Program-made: the position numbers and the translations under genes | Notes under the pieces: generated by a model | What the model saw: only the letters and a program-made list of their open reading frames with translations | Database searches by the model: none | What the model was told of the DNA's origin: nothing | Source: Pseudoalteromonas sp. MMG007 | GTDB taxonomy: Bacteria > Pseudomonadota > Gammaproteobacteria > Enterobacterales > Alteromonadaceae | Assembly (NCBI RefSeq): GCF_018100985.1 | Contig: NZ_JAGJEI010000003.1 | Location: 1 to 64,000, forward strand | Direction of reading: 5' to 3' | Length of the DNA: 64,000 nucleotides | Shown here: in pieces, positions 25,375 to 35,498 of the stretch | How the letters are laid out: every line of letters starts with the position of its first letter | How positions within the stretch are numbered: position 1 is the stretch's first letter

Positions 25375-26739
25375 TTAATCTATAAACATATCGCGGTTTA
25401 AATTATATTTACTCATTTTGTCGTAAAGAGTTTTACGGGCGATTTGTAGTGTATCCATGGTGTTTTTAATACTTCCATGATTACGCTCCAGCGCCTCTTC
25501 TATTAATGATTGCTCATAAAACGCTACTTTTTCAGATAAATTTAAATCGGGTGAAAGCTCACCTTTAGGCTGTGTGTGGCTAACACTAAATGCAAGGTCT
25601 ACCCCTAATAAAACAGCGCGCTCAGCTTGGTTTCTAAGCTCTCTTACATTGCCTGGCCAATCGTATGCTAATAATCGCTGCTGTATTTCACTATTGAGGG
25701 GGGCTGGCGGCTTATGGTAGCGTGTTGCGGCAATAGAGCTAAAATGCTTAAACAGTAATACTATGTCGGCTTTTCGAGCTCTAAGTGGCGGTATGTCTAC
25801 TTTTACTAAGCTTAATCGATAATACAAATCAGCTCTAAATTCACCTTTTTCAACCAGCGAGAGTAAATCAACCTTTGTTGCCGCTACAATACGTATGTCT
25901 AAATTAATGGGGGTGTTTTCACCTACAGGGGTGACTTTACGCTCCTCTAATACACGCAGTAACTTTACCTGTAATGACAAGGGTGTACTTTCAATTTCAT
26001 CTAAAAATACGGTGCCGCCTTGTGCGTATTCAAACTTACCTTTTCTTGCATGCGTAGCGCCCGTGTATGCACCGATGGCCGCACCAAATAACTCACTTTC
26101 AATTAGTTGCTCGGGTACCGCACCGCAATTTATAGCAACAAAGTTACTTTCGCATCGAATGCTTTGATCGTGTAAATAACGTGCCACAAGCTCTTTGCCT
26201 GTTCCCGTTTCTCCTTCAATCATTACATCTGCCGGGGTGTCAATTACGGTATTAAGCAAATGCATCATGTCTTGCATTTTAGGCGTTTCGCCTAAAATTC
26301 GAACCCCAGGCGCTGACGTTTTTTTAACAGCAAGTTTGAGTGCTCGATTTTGAATGACTAAACTGCGTTTGTCACAAGCTCTTGCTATGCAATCAAGTAG
26401 CGTTTCGTTTACTGGCTTTTCAAATAAATCATAAGCACCTAACTGCATGGCTTTTACAGCAATAGTTACATCAGCATACCCTGTTAAAAATATGATAGGC
26501 AGTTCACTGTCGAACGCCGTTACTTGCTCAAGCAATGTCAGACCGTCCATAGTAGGCATGTTTATATCGCTAAGTACAACGCCCATAAAACGTCGATTTA
26601 GCTTTGTCAGCGCTGTGCTTGCATCACTAAAACACTCAACTGTATAGCCTTCAAGAGTAAGTAACTGCTTTAACGAGTCTCTGATCATTGCTTCATCATC
26701 AATGACAACGATGTGCTTACACTGTGAGTTTTCAATCAT
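25375..26739 (-). CDS. dctD: sigma-54-dependent response regulator, DctD-like
   Basis: A 454-residue NtrC-family activator. The receiver domain at about 8-120 has phosphoacceptor D58 (LSDINMP). The AAA+ domain at about 145-375 has Walker A GETGTGKE (176-183), the sigma-54 contact loop GAYTGA (223-228; Tyr replaces the usual Phe) and Walker B GGTVFLDEIE. A C-terminal Fis-type HTH spans about 410-450 (NHGSIKNTMDTLQIARKTLYDKM). The ATGATTGA junction with the kinase gene gives an 8-base overlap. It should activate the divergently placed but same-strand downstream porin-DASS operon through the palindromes at 25321-25372, which lie directly beyond its stop. Confidence 0.9.
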   Translation of the reverse strand: MIENSQCKHIVVIDDEAMIRDSLKQLLTLEGYTVECFSDASTALTKLNRRFMGVVLSDINMPTMDGLTLLEQVTAFDSELPIIFLTGYADVTIAVKAMQLGAYDLFEKPVNETLLDCIARACDKRSLVIQNRALKLAVKKTSAPGVRILGETPKMQDMMHLLNTVIDTPADVMIEGETGTGKELVARYLHDQSIRCESNFVAINCGAVPEQLIESELFGAAIGAYTGATHARKGKFEYAQGGTVFLDEIESTPLSLQVKLLRVLEERKVTPVGENTPINLDIRIVAATKVDLLSLVEKGEFRADLYYRLSLVKVDIPPLRARKADIVLLFKHFSSIAATRYHKPPAPLNSEIQQRLLAYDWPGNVRELRNQAERAVLLGVDLAFSVSHTQPKGELSPDLNLSEKVAFYEQSLIEEALERNHGSIKNTMDTLQIARKTLYDKMSKYNLNRDMFID

Positions 26740-28462
26740 CTGCTTCTTCCTGCGTGCTTGATAAACTAATTATAAATTCAGCCCCGCCTTGTAGTCGATT
26801 GTGGGCACTTAAAGAGCCGTTAAACGAATCAATAATTTGTTTTGAAATAGATAAACCAAGGCCTAATCCATTCCCTTCTTTAGTGCTATAAAAAGGTTCG
26901 AAAATATTGCCAAAGGCATGTTGCTCAATCCCAGGACCGGTGTCTAAAATTGAGAGTTTTACTCGGTTTTCAAAGCATTCAACTTTAAAACTTAACTTAC
27001 GTATTAGTGCACCATTCATCGCTTGGCTAGCATTGGTTATTAGGTTAACTAACACTTGCTCAAATTTAAGTGAGTCAACCCACACGATTAAGCTTCCCTC
27101 TAAATTAGGCTGCTCTACGTTTACGTTATCTTGCTTTAGTTGTGAGCTCGCAATCATTAAAGCGTTATTTAATAAACCAGATAAAGGGTAAGGCCTTAGT
27201 TGAGTTTGTGATGGCTTACTAAAGTGCTTTAACTGACCAACTATTTTATGTACCCGTTCTACTAGCCCCTCAACTACCGTTATACTTTCAGCTAAAGCGG
27301 TATAATTTTGCTTAGCCAGCAAGCGTTTGGCACTGGCAAGGTAAGTATTGATTGCGCTAAGTGGTTGGTTTATTTCATGATTAATGCCCGCACTTAGTTG
27401 CCCAATGGTTGCAAGCTTTGCTGATTGAACAAGCGCTACTTGTGCCCTTTCAAGCTCTTGCGTTCGCTCAATAACCTTTTGCTCAAGGCTATGGCGTGAG
27501 TAAACTAGCTTTTTATAACCTGCAAAGCGCGCGAGTAAGCTATAACCTACAACAATAATTAAAGCGTAAATACTAGTGGCCCAAAAAAGTCGTGTTGATT
27601 GGGCCGCATTCACTTTTGTTATATCAACAAGCATATGCATACTTGCATTAAAATAACGCAATGGTTTTGTGGCACTTACATAACGTTTTTTATTAATTTT
27701 AAAATGTGAAATACCCTGGCTTATATACTGAGATTGTTTGATATATATTGGTTGGTGATCTAAATAAGCACGGCGTAATTTTATTTTTCTTCGCTTTGCT
27801 ATATCAAACTCATTAAAGCTATTTAAGCGCCATGTTTGCATATCTGATATTGCTATCACATTATCGGGCAGCTCCAAGTAAAAATGACTCCCCTTAGATG
27901 TATTTAAAAGCTCTCTATCATTTTCGAATTTGCTTACATTCACTTTTAATACGACAACACCAACAGCTTTATTATTATGATAAACCGCTTGTGAAAAATA
28001 TATACCTCGCTCTTTTGAACGCATACCCAGCGCAAAATAAGCAACTTTCTCGCCAGCAAACGCTCGTTTAAAATAAGGCCTAAAAGCAAAGTTACTCCCT
28101 AAAAATGTGTAATCAGCCTGCCAATTACTACTTGCTGTTACCTCACCTTGAGGGTTAAGAACAAATATATCGGATGCGCCACTTGCTTGCTGTATATCGG
28201 CTAAGTAGTTATTTATAGCGTTATAATGAGCGTGGTCCCCGTTTGCAAATTCAATCATTAATTGATTATAAGTTAACAGTTGAGGAATAGCTGAAAAGCG
28301 AGCAAGCTCGGTGTCTATATAATCATTTAATAAAGTAACTTGACGCTGTGCTTGAGCAGTTGCTTTTTCTAAATCGTGGGCACGTCCAGCCCAAAATGTA
28401 ACAACTAAAATTAACACCAATAATAAACAAATTGTTATTATTTTTTTTGAATACGAAAACAT
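26732..28462 (-). CDS. dctB: sensor histidine kinase, DctB-like
   Basis: A 576-residue inner-membrane kinase: TM1 at about 8-26, a periplasmic double-Cache-like sensor region at about 30-290, TM2 near 292-312, a coiled coil, then HisKA with the phospho-His in AGINHEINQPLSAI, and HATPase with N box NLITNASQAM, DTGPGI and GNGLGLGLSISKQI. NHEINQPL is typical of DctB/family-4 kinases. It is expected to sense C4-dicarboxylates in the periplasm and phosphorylate DctD, whose gene overlaps its end. Confidence 0.9.
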   Translation of the reverse strand: MFSYSKKIITICLLLVLILVVTFWAGRAHDLEKATAQAQRQVTLLNDYIDTELARFSAIPQLLTYNQLMIEFANGDHAHYNAINNYLADIQQASGASDIFVLNPQGEVTASSNWQADYTFLGSNFAFRPYFKRAFAGEKVAYFALGMRSKERGIYFSQAVYHNNKAVGVVVLKVNVSKFENDRELLNTSKGSHFYLELPDNVIAISDMQTWRLNSFNEFDIAKRRKIKLRRAYLDHQPIYIKQSQYISQGISHFKINKKRYVSATKPLRYFNASMHMLVDITKVNAAQSTRLFWATSIYALIIVVGYSLLARFAGYKKLVYSRHSLEQKVIERTQELERAQVALVQSAKLATIGQLSAGINHEINQPLSAINTYLASAKRLLAKQNYTALAESITVVEGLVERVHKIVGQLKHFSKPSQTQLRPYPLSGLLNNALMIASSQLKQDNVNVEQPNLEGSLIVWVDSLKFEQVLVNLITNASQAMNGALIRKLSFKVECFENRVKLSILDTGPGIEQHAFGNIFEPFYSTKEGNGLGLGLSISKQIIDSFNGSLSAHNRLQGGAEFIISLSSTQEEADD

Positions 28463-28595
28463 GGCTGACCCGTAAAAATAGCCTTAATAATTTAAGGGCG
28501 CTAGTGTAACCACTTATATGAGGCAGGGATATAAACTTTTTGTTAACAAATGCATTTTATTAAGCACTTAGCGCTAATTTATACTAAAAAACAAA

Positions 28596-28627
28596 AAACG
28601 CCGTAAACAGTCATGCTTACAGCGTTT
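28596..28627 (-). terminator. terminator of the small membrane-protein gene
   Basis: AAACGCCGTAA/TTACAGCGTTT, an 11-base stem with one mismatch, is followed on the minus strand by a T-rich stretch; it lies 24 bases after the stop at 28652. Confidence 0.7.
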
Positions 28628-28651
28628 ATCAAGCTAAAAAATAATAGTTTA

Positions 28652-28915
28652 TTAATTTGTAGCGAGTGCCGGTCTATTCTTAATATATTTGTATAAGCCA
28701 ATTAATGACGCGGCTATCCAAAATATTTCAATCACAAAACTAGCTAAATTAAAGTTATAACAAAGGCTAATTAACAACAATATTGCCCCTGTTAAGTTCA
28801 TCATATTATACACTAAGCTGGTTGGGGATGTTTTACCAAGCTGTAGTAAAAAAAATGAGCCAACTACTAAAAAAGTACCTGTCATACCTATGATGTCAAA
28901 TAAGAGTGCTATCAC
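28652..28915 (-). CDS. small membrane protein, CBU_0592-like family
   Basis: An 87-residue protein starting at GTG 28915, with AAGGA seven bases upstream. It has three predicted membrane helices (about 4-24, 32-52 and 55-75) and a short basic tail. It matches the pattern of small CBU_0592-type membrane proteins common in proteobacteria, whose function is unknown. The longer frame from 28984 adds a soluble, unconserved-looking segment without a ribosome-binding site. Confidence 0.65.
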   Translation of the reverse strand: MIALLFDIIGMTGTFLVVGSFFLLQLGKTSPTSLVYNMMNLTGAILLLISLCYNFNLASFVIEIFWIAASLIGLYKYIKNRPALATN

Positions 28916-29074
28916 GCAACGATCCTTTATCCGTTTAAAAAACCCAAAAAACTGGCCCGATCCATGGGGAGGGTATTTTTTCATTCATTGAAACAGCAAA
29001 ACCGGGCGATTCTATCAATATTGCGCAATCTCACAAGGGCATATGTCCGTATGCTCAACACTTAAGGTGGATGC

Positions 29075-29326
29075 TTATTTAAAGGTCACTTTTCCGCCAA
29101 TAATTTTATATGCGGGTGTACCCCGAATAATCGTTTCTCGAGCAAATGGACGGTTACAATTTGGGCAAATACAGGCTTGGGATGTAAAATCTTGACTAAT
29201 ACGCTCTTTAAAACATTTAACCAGTGCGCCTTTGCCCCCTTTGCGATATTTAAATAGCGCAGCTTTACAGGCAGAGCAAAAAATGTCGACCGTTTTAGTC
29301 GGTCCTTTTTTATTTGGTTTTGCCAT
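29075..29326 (-). CDS. small zinc-ribbon protein
   Basis: An 83-residue basic protein with two CxxC pairs, CSAC at about 17-20 and CPNC at about 54-57, plus further Cys near 38 and 52, the pattern of a zinc ribbon. AAAGG lies before the ATG. Similar small proteins occur in marine gammaproteobacteria; a nucleic-acid or ribosome-associated role is possible, but nothing in the sequence proves it. Confidence 0.7.
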   Translation of the reverse strand: MAKPNKKGPTKTVDIFCSACKAALFKYRKGGKGALVKCFKERISQDFTSQACICPNCNRPFARETIIRGTPAYKIIGGKVTFK

Positions 29327-29380
29327 TATGACCTTTCATGAGATGGGTGATTTAAATGTGGGTAGAGTAACAAATATATG

Positions 29381-29749
29381 TCAATCTCTAAAAAAGAATC
29401 GTCCGAGTTGCGATGAAAGAACATTCATATTGAATGGCTTAACAATAAACCCAGATACTTTTGCCTTTATTACTTGTTTAACAGTCTCTGCACTATCTTC
29501 ACAGGTAACCATAAGCACAGGGATATTGGCTAGTTGTTCGTTTTTTCGAATATTATCGAGCAAGTTTACGCCATTCATTTTTGGCATATGTAAGTCTGTT
29601 ATAACTAAATCAAAATGCTGCTCATGCAGTAAGGCTAAGGCTTGAAGACCATCTGTTGCCTCTACAACATTACTATACTCGAGTTTTCTTAACATATTAA
29701 TTAATACGTGGCGCATGAGTGGCATATCGTCAACAACTAGTATTCTCAT
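29381..29749 (-). CDS. stand-alone response regulator receiver (CheY-like)
   Basis: A single receiver domain of about 122 residues with the acidic pair in VVDDMP, phosphoacceptor Asp in ITDLHMPKMNG, the conserved Thr in VLMVTCE, and Lys in IVKPF. There is no output domain, so it acts by protein contact like CheY. No kinase or chemotaxis gene is near. The ATG at 29749 gives the usual length; an ATG at 29764 would add five residues and neither has a strong ribosome-binding site. Confidence 0.85.
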   Translation of the reverse strand: MRILVVDDMPLMRHVLINMLRKLEYSNVVEATDGLQALALLHEQHFDLVITDLHMPKMNGVNLLDNIRKNEQLANIPVLMVTCEDSAETVKQVIKAKVSGFIVKPFNMNVLSSQLGRFFFRD

Positions 29750-29996
29750 CAATATGTTTACCATACCATTGTGGCTTATTGGCCCTTGAAGATTAAAATG
29801 GTCCTACCAAAAGGCGAGTTAATAGAGGCGCGAGGTTTATAACTTAATAACTAATTAAAAGCCCAATAACAAAAAGTAATCGCCTTTAGGGCACTCCCAT
29901 AAGGCTTGACCTATTTAGATAAAATAATAGCTATGCTTTGATTAATTAACGTTACTTTAATAATAAACAACTACAAATATAACGCTCAAAAGCTTT

Positions 29997-30401
29997 TTAT
30001 GGCCAAAGCCCCAATATTAGTCCCATTAAAGAAAACTGCATTACATAGTAACTGCCATTGATCAAAAACAGTTTTAAGGGTCGTTGTTCAAAGATATAAC
30101 TTAGCCCTAAAGAGCTACACACCCAAAATAATCCAATAGCAAAACCAGTGCCTAAGCTTTCTCCAATACCGGCTTCTTGTCCTAAAAATAGAGCGAGTAC
30201 GAGTGAAGCTGTAAATGTTAATAAGAAGCTCCCAGCAAAAATAAGCCTAGGATCTGCTAATTGTAAATCTTGTTCCGTTAACCCACTATTTTCAAGCCAT
30301 GCATTTTTAAAAAGTATCTTTGAATACCATACTGCACCAAGCATAAAAGATGACAGCGAAGCCACCAAAATAGCAAAGTAATTCACATCCGTAAAATTCA
30401 T
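29997..30401 (-). CDS. DUF1761-family membrane protein
   Basis: A 134-residue protein with four predicted membrane helices and the N-terminal signature LGAVWYSKILFKNAW, which is typical of DUF1761. The function of the family is unknown. It is monocistronic. The gap to the receiver gene (29750-29996) holds no feature I can support. Confidence 0.82.
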   Translation of the reverse strand: MNFTDVNYFAILVASLSSFMLGAVWYSKILFKNAWLENSGLTEQDLQLADPRLIFAGSFLLTFTASLVLALFLGQEAGIGESLGTGFAIGLFWVCSSLGLSYIFEQRPLKLFLINGSYYVMQFSLMGLILGLWP

Positions 30402-30517
30402 ACATAGCCATAAAACTTAACGCTTAAGGTAGTTTGAATGTAGTTAACAATAGCTAATGCAGCAAATTCACAACACAAAATTTATGTTGTTTACTCAAAG
30501 AAGTGTATTAATAGGGA

Positions 30518-30979
30518 TTAAAAATCTGCAAACTTTGCGTTAATAGTGGATGCTAAATCCTGTGGCGAAAGCGCAATTTCTAGCCCTCGCTTACCCGCAC
30601 TAACATAAATTTTGTACATACTTAACGCACTTGAATGTATAAACGTGGTTAAGCGTTTTTTTTGCCCAAGTGGGCTAACGCCCCCTAAAATATAGCCAGT
30701 TGTAGCTTGCACCTTGGAAGCCGCTGCCATTGCAACCTTTTTAGTACCACACACCTTTGCAAGTTGCTTTAGTTGCACTTGCTGTGTAACAGGCGTTATG
30801 GCCACTATGAGTTGGCTTTCGCTTGTTTCAAGTACTAAGGTTTTAAAAACGTGTGCACTATTAAGGCTTAACTTTTCGACGGCCTCTTGCCCATAGTTAC
30901 TATTATTAGCATCATGCTCATAACTAAGTACTTCAAATGTAATGCGCTCTTTTTTTAGAAGCTCTATTGCAGGTGTCAT
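30518..30979 (-). CDS. ybaK: Cys-tRNA(Pro)/Cys-tRNA(Cys) deacylase YbaK
   Basis: A 153-residue trans-editing enzyme that hydrolyses Cys mischarged onto tRNA(Pro). The YbaK/ProRS-associated domain fills the protein. The conserved catalytic-site Lys lies in HVFKTLVL, and GGVSPLGQKKRL is the family's glycine-rich substrate loop. Length is usual for the E. coli enzyme (159 residues, recalled). Confidence 0.92.
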   Translation of the reverse strand: MTPAIELLKKERITFEVLSYEHDANNSNYGQEAVEKLSLNSAHVFKTLVLETSESQLIVAITPVTQQVQLKQLAKVCGTKKVAMAAASKVQATTGYILGGVSPLGQKKRLTTFIHSSALSMYKIYVSAGKRGLEIALSPQDLASTINAKFADF

Positions 30980-31030
30980 TTACTAAACCATTTAGTGTTA
31001 AAGAAACAAAATAACATTAATTTTGAGCAA

Positions 31031-31060
31031 AAAAAACGGCGCTATCAAGCACCGTTTTTT
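31031..31060 (-). terminator. terminator of dnaJ
   Basis: AAAAAACGGCGC/GCACCGTTTTTT with a 6-base loop and one mismatch lies 20 bases after the dnaJ stop; a T run follows on the minus strand. Confidence 0.75.
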
Positions 31061-31079
31061 ATAATTTTTCAATTACAAA

Positions 31080-32219
31080 TTACTTAGTTAAATCATCAAA
31101 AAACTTTTTAACGCCATCAAAAAAGCCTTGCTCTTTAGGACGGTTTTTTGAGCTGTCTTTGCCCATGCTTTCTTCTAATTCTTTAAGCAGTTCACGTTGA
31201 CGCTCGTTTAAATTAACTGGCGTCTCGATCACAACTTTACAAATTAAATCACCTTGAGCGCCACTGCGCACAGACTTAACACCTTTTCCACGCATACGGA
31301 ACATTTTACCCGTTTGTGTTTCTGAAGGTATTTTAAGTTTTGCACGGCCATCAAGTGTAGGCACTTCAATTTCGCCACCGAGGCCAGCTGTAGTAAAGCT
31401 AATAGGTACTTCGCAGTACAGGTTGTTAGCTTCACGCACAAATATTTTATGTTCACGTACAGATACTTGAACATACAAGTCACCTGCAGGCGCACCATGC
31501 ATACCCGCTTCGCCTTCGCCACTTAAACGAATACGGTCGCCGGTATCTACGCCAGCTGGAATTTTAACTGAAAGCGTTTTAGTTTTCTCAACTCGCCCTT
31601 GACCATGACATTTATTACAAGGGTCTGAAATAATTTGACCTTGGCCCTGACACGTAGGACATGTTTGCTGAACCGCAAAAAAGCCTTGGCGCATTTGAAC
31701 CTGACCAGCACCATGACATGTAGGACATGTTTTTGGTTTAGAACCTGCTTTTGCACCACTGCCATCACATGGGTCACAACTTACCCATGTAGGCACTTTA
31801 ATTTCTACTTCTTTACCACGAACAGCCTCTTCAAGGCTTAAATCCATGTTGTAACGTAAGTCAGATCCACGTTGTTGACGAGATTGACGTCGGCCACCGC
31901 CGCCACCAAATATATCACCAAACACATCACCAAAAATATCACCAAAATCACCTTGACCACCGCCAAAGCCACCATGACCGCCGCCACCGCCCTGTTCAAA
32001 AGCAGCATGGCCGTATTGGTCATACATTTGACGTTTCTGATCGTCAGTTAAAATCTCGTACGCTTCTTTAACCTCTTTAAACTTAGTTTCAAGTTCTTTA
32101 TCGCCTGCGGTACGATCTGGATGATATTTCATCGCTAAGCGTTTATACGCTTTTTTTATGTCTCGCTCACTCGCATCTTTGCTTACGCCGAGGACTTCGT
32201 AATAATCGCGTTTTGACAT
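31080..32219 (-). CDS. dnaJ: chaperone DnaJ (Hsp40)
   Basis: A 379-residue type I J-protein that delivers clients to DnaK and stimulates its ATPase. It has a J-domain with HPD ([10 protein letters not shown]), a Gly/Phe-rich stretch at about 75-110 unusually rich in Gly, four CxxCxGxG zinc motifs ([32 protein letters not shown]), and C-terminal substrate-binding barrels. The ATG at 32219 gives the standard N-terminus [11 protein letters not shown]; the longer frame starts with GTG three codons upstream. It follows dnaK by 188 bases, with two hairpins between. Confidence 0.97.
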   Translation of the reverse strand: MSKRDYYEVLGVSKDASERDIKKAYKRLAMKYHPDRTAGDKELETKFKEVKEAYEILTDDQKRQMYDQYGHAAFEQGGGGGHGGFGGGQGDFGDIFGDVFGDIFGGGGGRRQSRQQRGSDLRYNMDLSLEEAVRGKEVEIKVPTWVSCDPCDGSGAKAGSKPKTCPTCHGAGQVQMRQGFFAVQQTCPTCQGQGQIISDPCNKCHGQGRVEKTKTLSVKIPAGVDTGDRIRLSGEGEAGMHGAPAGDLYVQVSVREHKIFVREANNLYCEVPISFTTAGLGGEIEVPTLDGRAKLKIPSETQTGKMFRMRGKGVKSVRSGAQGDLICKVVIETPVNLNERQRELLKELEESMGKDSSKNRPKEQGFFDGVKKFFDDLTK

Positions 32220-32307
32220 ATCTATCACACTACTCTTTTCTGTTTGCAGCTAGGCTGCTTGATAAACCGATAAATCGTATCGATTTACCATCTAATTTAC
32301 ATGCAAA

Positions 32308-32336
32308 AGGCGCGTCAAGCTTTAGCCTGCGCGCCT
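32308..32336 (-). terminator. dnaK-dnaJ intergenic hairpin (attenuator)
   Basis: Perfect 7-base GC-rich arms AGGCGCG/CGCGCCT with TTTT following on the minus strand. A second AT-rich hairpin (TAAATCG/CGATTTA, about 32270-32286) lies further on. A partial terminator here would make DnaK more abundant than DnaJ. Confidence 0.5.
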
Positions 32337-32407
32337 CAATTGTTCATCCTAACTTAAACACTTAACTGAGTCATTGTATTTAAGTTAGCTAGAAGCTCAG
32401 CAAACAA

Positions 32408-34327
32408 TTACTTGTCGTCTTTTACTTCTTCGAACTCTGCATCAACTACGTCGTCATCTTGCTTCGTAGATTGTTGCTGTTGCTCGCCAGCGTCTGCACC
32501 GCCTTGTTGAGCTTTAGCTTGTGCAATTTCCATAAGCTTTTGAGACTTTTCAGCAAGCGCTTGCGTTTTAGCTTCAATTTCAGCTTTATCATCGCTCTTA
32601 ATTGCAGCTTCTAGGTCAACAACAGCTGCTTCAATCGCTTCTTTGTCTTCACTTGGAAGTGCATCACCCGCTTCTTCAACTTGCTTACGAGTGCCGTGAA
32701 CCATTGCATCAGCTTGGTTACGAGCAGCTACTAGCTCTTCAAATTTCTTATCGTCTTCGGCATGCGCTTCTGCATCACGAACCATTTTTTCAACTTCTTC
32801 ATCGCTTAAGCCTGAAGATGCTTGAATCGTGATTTTTTGCTCTTTACCTGTATCTTTATCTTTAGCAGATACATGTAAGATACCATCGGCATCAACATCG
32901 AATGTTACTTCAATTTGTGGAGTACCACGTTGTGCAGGACGAATACCTTCTAGGTTAAATTGACCTAGAGATTTGTTATCGCTTGAACGTTTACGCTCAC
33001 CTTGTAACACATGAATTGTTACCGCAGACTGGTTATCTTCTGCTGTTGAGAATGTTTGCGATTTCTTAGTAGGAATCGTTGTGTTTTTCTCAATTAGCGC
33101 AGTCATTACTGAGCCCATTGTCTCGATACCTAGAGATAATGGAGAAACATCAAGTAATAGTACGTCTTTAACGTCACCCGCTAAAACACCACCTTGAATT
33201 GCTGCACCTACTGCCACTGCTTCATCAGGGTTAACGTCTTTACGTGGCTCTTTACCGAAGAACTCAGATACTGTTTTTTGTACTAGTGGCATACGTGTTT
33301 GACCACCCACTAGAATGATATCGTTGATATCGTTTACTGATAAATCAGCATCAGCTAGTGCACGTTTAAGCGGCTCAATTGACTTAAGAACTAAGTCTTC
33401 TACAAGTGACTCTAGCTTAGCACGTGTCAATTTCACGTTCATGTGCTTAGGACCAGTTGCATCAGCAGTTACGTACGGAAGGTTAACTTCTGTAGATTGT
33501 GCAGATGAAAGTTCAATTTTTGCTTTTTCAGCAGCTTCTTTAACACGTTGCATTGCAAGTGGATCAGTTTTTAAATCTAAACCTTGATCTTTCTTGAATT
33601 CAGCTACTAAGTAGTTGATTACACGGTTATCAAAATCTTCACCACCTAAGTGAGTGTCGCCGTTTGTAGCAAGTACTTCAAATGTGTGCTCGCCTTCAAC
33701 TTCATCAATTTCAATGATTGATAAATCGAAAGTACCGCCACCTAAGTCGTATACTGCAACAATGTTCTCGCCTTTGTTTTTGTCCATGCCGTAAGCAAGG
33801 GCAGCAGCAGTTGGCTCATTGATGATACGTTTAACTTCAAGGCCCGCAATACGACCAGCATCTTTAGTTGCTTGACGTTGTGAATCGTTAAAGTATGCAG
33901 GTACTGTGATTACCGCTTCAGTAACTTCTTCACCTAAGAAGTCTTCTGCAGTTTTTTTCATTTTTTTCAGTACTTCAGCAGAAATTTGTGGTGCAGCGCG
34001 TTTTTCGCCGCCCGCTTCTACCCATGCATCGCCGTTGTCAGCTTTAAGGATTTTAAAAGGCATGATGCCGATATCGCGCTGAACTTCCTCGTCTTCAAAA
34101 CGACGACCAATTAAGCGTTTAATTGCAAACAGTGTATTTGTTGGGTTAGTAACCGCTTGACGTTTAGCAGGTTGACCTACTAAAGTTTCACCGTCTTGCG
34201 TGTAAGCAATAATAGACGGGGTTGTGCGATCGCCTTCCGCATTTTCAATTACGCGTGCTTTGTCACCATCAAGTACTGCAACACAAGAGTTTGTAGTACC
34301 TAAATCGATTCCAATAATTTTACCCAT
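32408..34327 (-). CDS. dnaK: chaperone DnaK (Hsp70)
   Basis: A 639-residue Hsp70. The N-terminal ATPase begins [17 protein letters not shown] and has the Hsp70 signature [12 protein letters not shown] near 194-205 and [10 protein letters not shown] near 340. The substrate-binding domain includes [14 protein letters not shown]; a helical lid follows from about 510, with a Gln-rich tail ([15 protein letters not shown]) and the conserved acidic terminus [15 protein letters not shown] lies before the ATG, and a sigma-32-like promoter is 48-76 bases upstream. Confidence 0.98.
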   Translation of the reverse strand: MGKIIGIDLGTTNSCVAVLDGDKARVIENAEGDRTTPSIIAYTQDGETLVGQPAKRQAVTNPTNTLFAIKRLIGRRFEDEEVQRDIGIMPFKILKADNGDAWVEAGGEKRAAPQISAEVLKKMKKTAEDFLGEEVTEAVITVPAYFNDSQRQATKDAGRIAGLEVKRIINEPTAAALAYGMDKNKGENIVAVYDLGGGTFDLSIIEIDEVEGEHTFEVLATNGDTHLGGEDFDNRVINYLVAEFKKDQGLDLKTDPLAMQRVKEAAEKAKIELSSAQSTEVNLPYVTADATGPKHMNVKLTRAKLESLVEDLVLKSIEPLKRALADADLSVNDINDIILVGGQTRMPLVQKTVSEFFGKEPRKDVNPDEAVAVGAAIQGGVLAGDVKDVLLLDVSPLSLGIETMGSVMTALIEKNTTIPTKKSQTFSTAEDNQSAVTIHVLQGERKRSSDNKSLGQFNLEGIRPAQRGTPQIEVTFDVDADGILHVSAKDKDTGKEQKITIQASSGLSDEEVEKMVRDAEAHAEDDKKFEELVAARNQADAMVHGTRKQVEEAGDALPSEDKEAIEAAVVDLEAAIKSDDKAEIEAKTQALAEKSQKLMEIAQAKAQQGGADAGEQQQQSTKQDDDVVDAEFEEVKDDK

Positions 34328-34374
34328 GAAATTTCTCCAACTTCTATATTCATTAATACGTTCGATGACATAGT

Positions 34375-34403
34375 AAATAGGGATGCGCCAAACTTAATTC
34401 AAC
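34375..34403 (-). promoter_or_regulatory. sigma-32 heat-shock promoter of dnaK
   Basis: The minus strand reads GTTGAAT, 14 bases, CCCTATTT, against the sigma-32 consensus CTTGAAA-N13-15-CCCCATNT. No CIRCE element was seen. Confidence 0.6.
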
Positions 34404-34568
34404 TGTAAAAATGAAAATAATTTCATTTTTTATGATTTATTTAACAAATAACCCTATTTTTTATAAGGAATGGTGATTTTTGCGCCGCTGATGGTGGTTT
34501 TAAATACTGGTCTGACAAGTTCAGGTGTGTTATAAATTTATTAAATTGCACTATTTAAGGACTTCTTC

Positions 34569-35381
34569 ATGCATTTTGAGCAATTACTTAGCCAAGCAAC
34601 ACACCTTGGTAAATCACAATCCGATAAAAATCACCAAACAATGCTGTTTCCTGCAAATTGGTGCCAAGGTCGTACGGCTTTTGGTGGACTTTCTGCAGCG
34701 CTGTTGTATCAAGCTATTAGAGGACAAGTAAATGAAGAGCGCCGTTTACTTTCATTAAGCACTAATTTTGTTGGCCCATTACTAGCCGATGCCCCTTTTT
34801 CCTTATCGGTTGAAATACTCCGAGAAGGTAAAAGCAGCACGCAAGTACTCGCAAAAGCTATTCAAAACGAACAAGTGTGTGTAGTAGTACAAGCATGTTT
34901 TGCAAAAAACAGAGAATCGGGGGTTAATGTACCTGTATCAAAGTCTTTAAGTTTAAAGCCTGTGGATGAGCGTCATACACTACCTTTTATAAAAGGTCAG
35001 ATGCCTGAGTTTTTTCAACATGTTGATTTATGCCCGCAACAAGGTGGTATGCCTTTTAGTAGTTCACACACATCGCATTTAGGTGGTTGGATGCGCTTTA
35101 AAAAAACGCCAGAACACATAACAGAAGCGCACGTAATTGCCCTTACAGATGCATGGCCACCCACATTATTACAAATGTTTAAACAACCCGCACCAGCAAG
35201 CAGTATGTCGTGGTATTTAGAATTTGTTCAATCACCGAATTTAGAACCTGGTGAATGGCTGGGTTTTGAGGCTATTACTCATCACTCAAAAGGTGGTTAC
35301 GGATTAGAAGATGGCTGTATTTGGTCGCAATCAGGAGAGTTAATAGCCCTTACACGCCAAACAGTTGCTTTATTTGATTAA
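34569..35381 (+). CDS. acyl-CoA thioesterase (TesB-like double hotdog)
   Basis: A 270-residue thioesterase-superfamily protein. The N-terminal hotdog (about 15-115) includes WCQGRTAFGGLSAALLY, the family's helix start. The C-terminal hotdog (about 150-268) includes HLGGWMRFK and ALTDAWPP, with the conserved Asp of TesB-type enzymes. It is expected to hydrolyse acyl-CoA to free acid; chain length is unknown. AAGGA lies before the ATG. It is divergent from dnaK and monocistronic. A GGCCAAACA/TGTTTGGCC hairpin follows at 35387-35412 without a T run. Confidence 0.85.
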   Translation: MHFEQLLSQATHLGKSQSDKNHQTMLFPANWCQGRTAFGGLSAALLYQAIRGQVNEERRLLSLSTNFVGPLLADAPFSLSVEILREGKSSTQVLAKAIQNEQVCVVVQACFAKNRESGVNVPVSKSLSLKPVDERHTLPFIKGQMPEFFQHVDLCPQQGGMPFSSSHTSHLGGWMRFKKTPEHITEAHVIALTDAWPPTLLQMFKQPAPASSMSWYLEFVQSPNLEPGEWLGFEAITHHSKGGYGLEDGCIWSQSGELIALTRQTVALFD

Positions 35382-35498
35382 AAGCAGGCCAAACACGTTT
35401 TGCTGTTTGGCCATTAGCAAGCTTATTAATAGAACGCGTTGTATTAATGTATTAAATATAGCAAAATTGAAGAAATGTTTTTTTAGCTTGGTATTAAA

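Noticed and set aside
29765..29996. TTGACC/AGCTAT promoter-like pair on the plus strand near 29908
   Set aside because: No gene or terminator follows on that strand; judged a chance match in AT-rich sequence.
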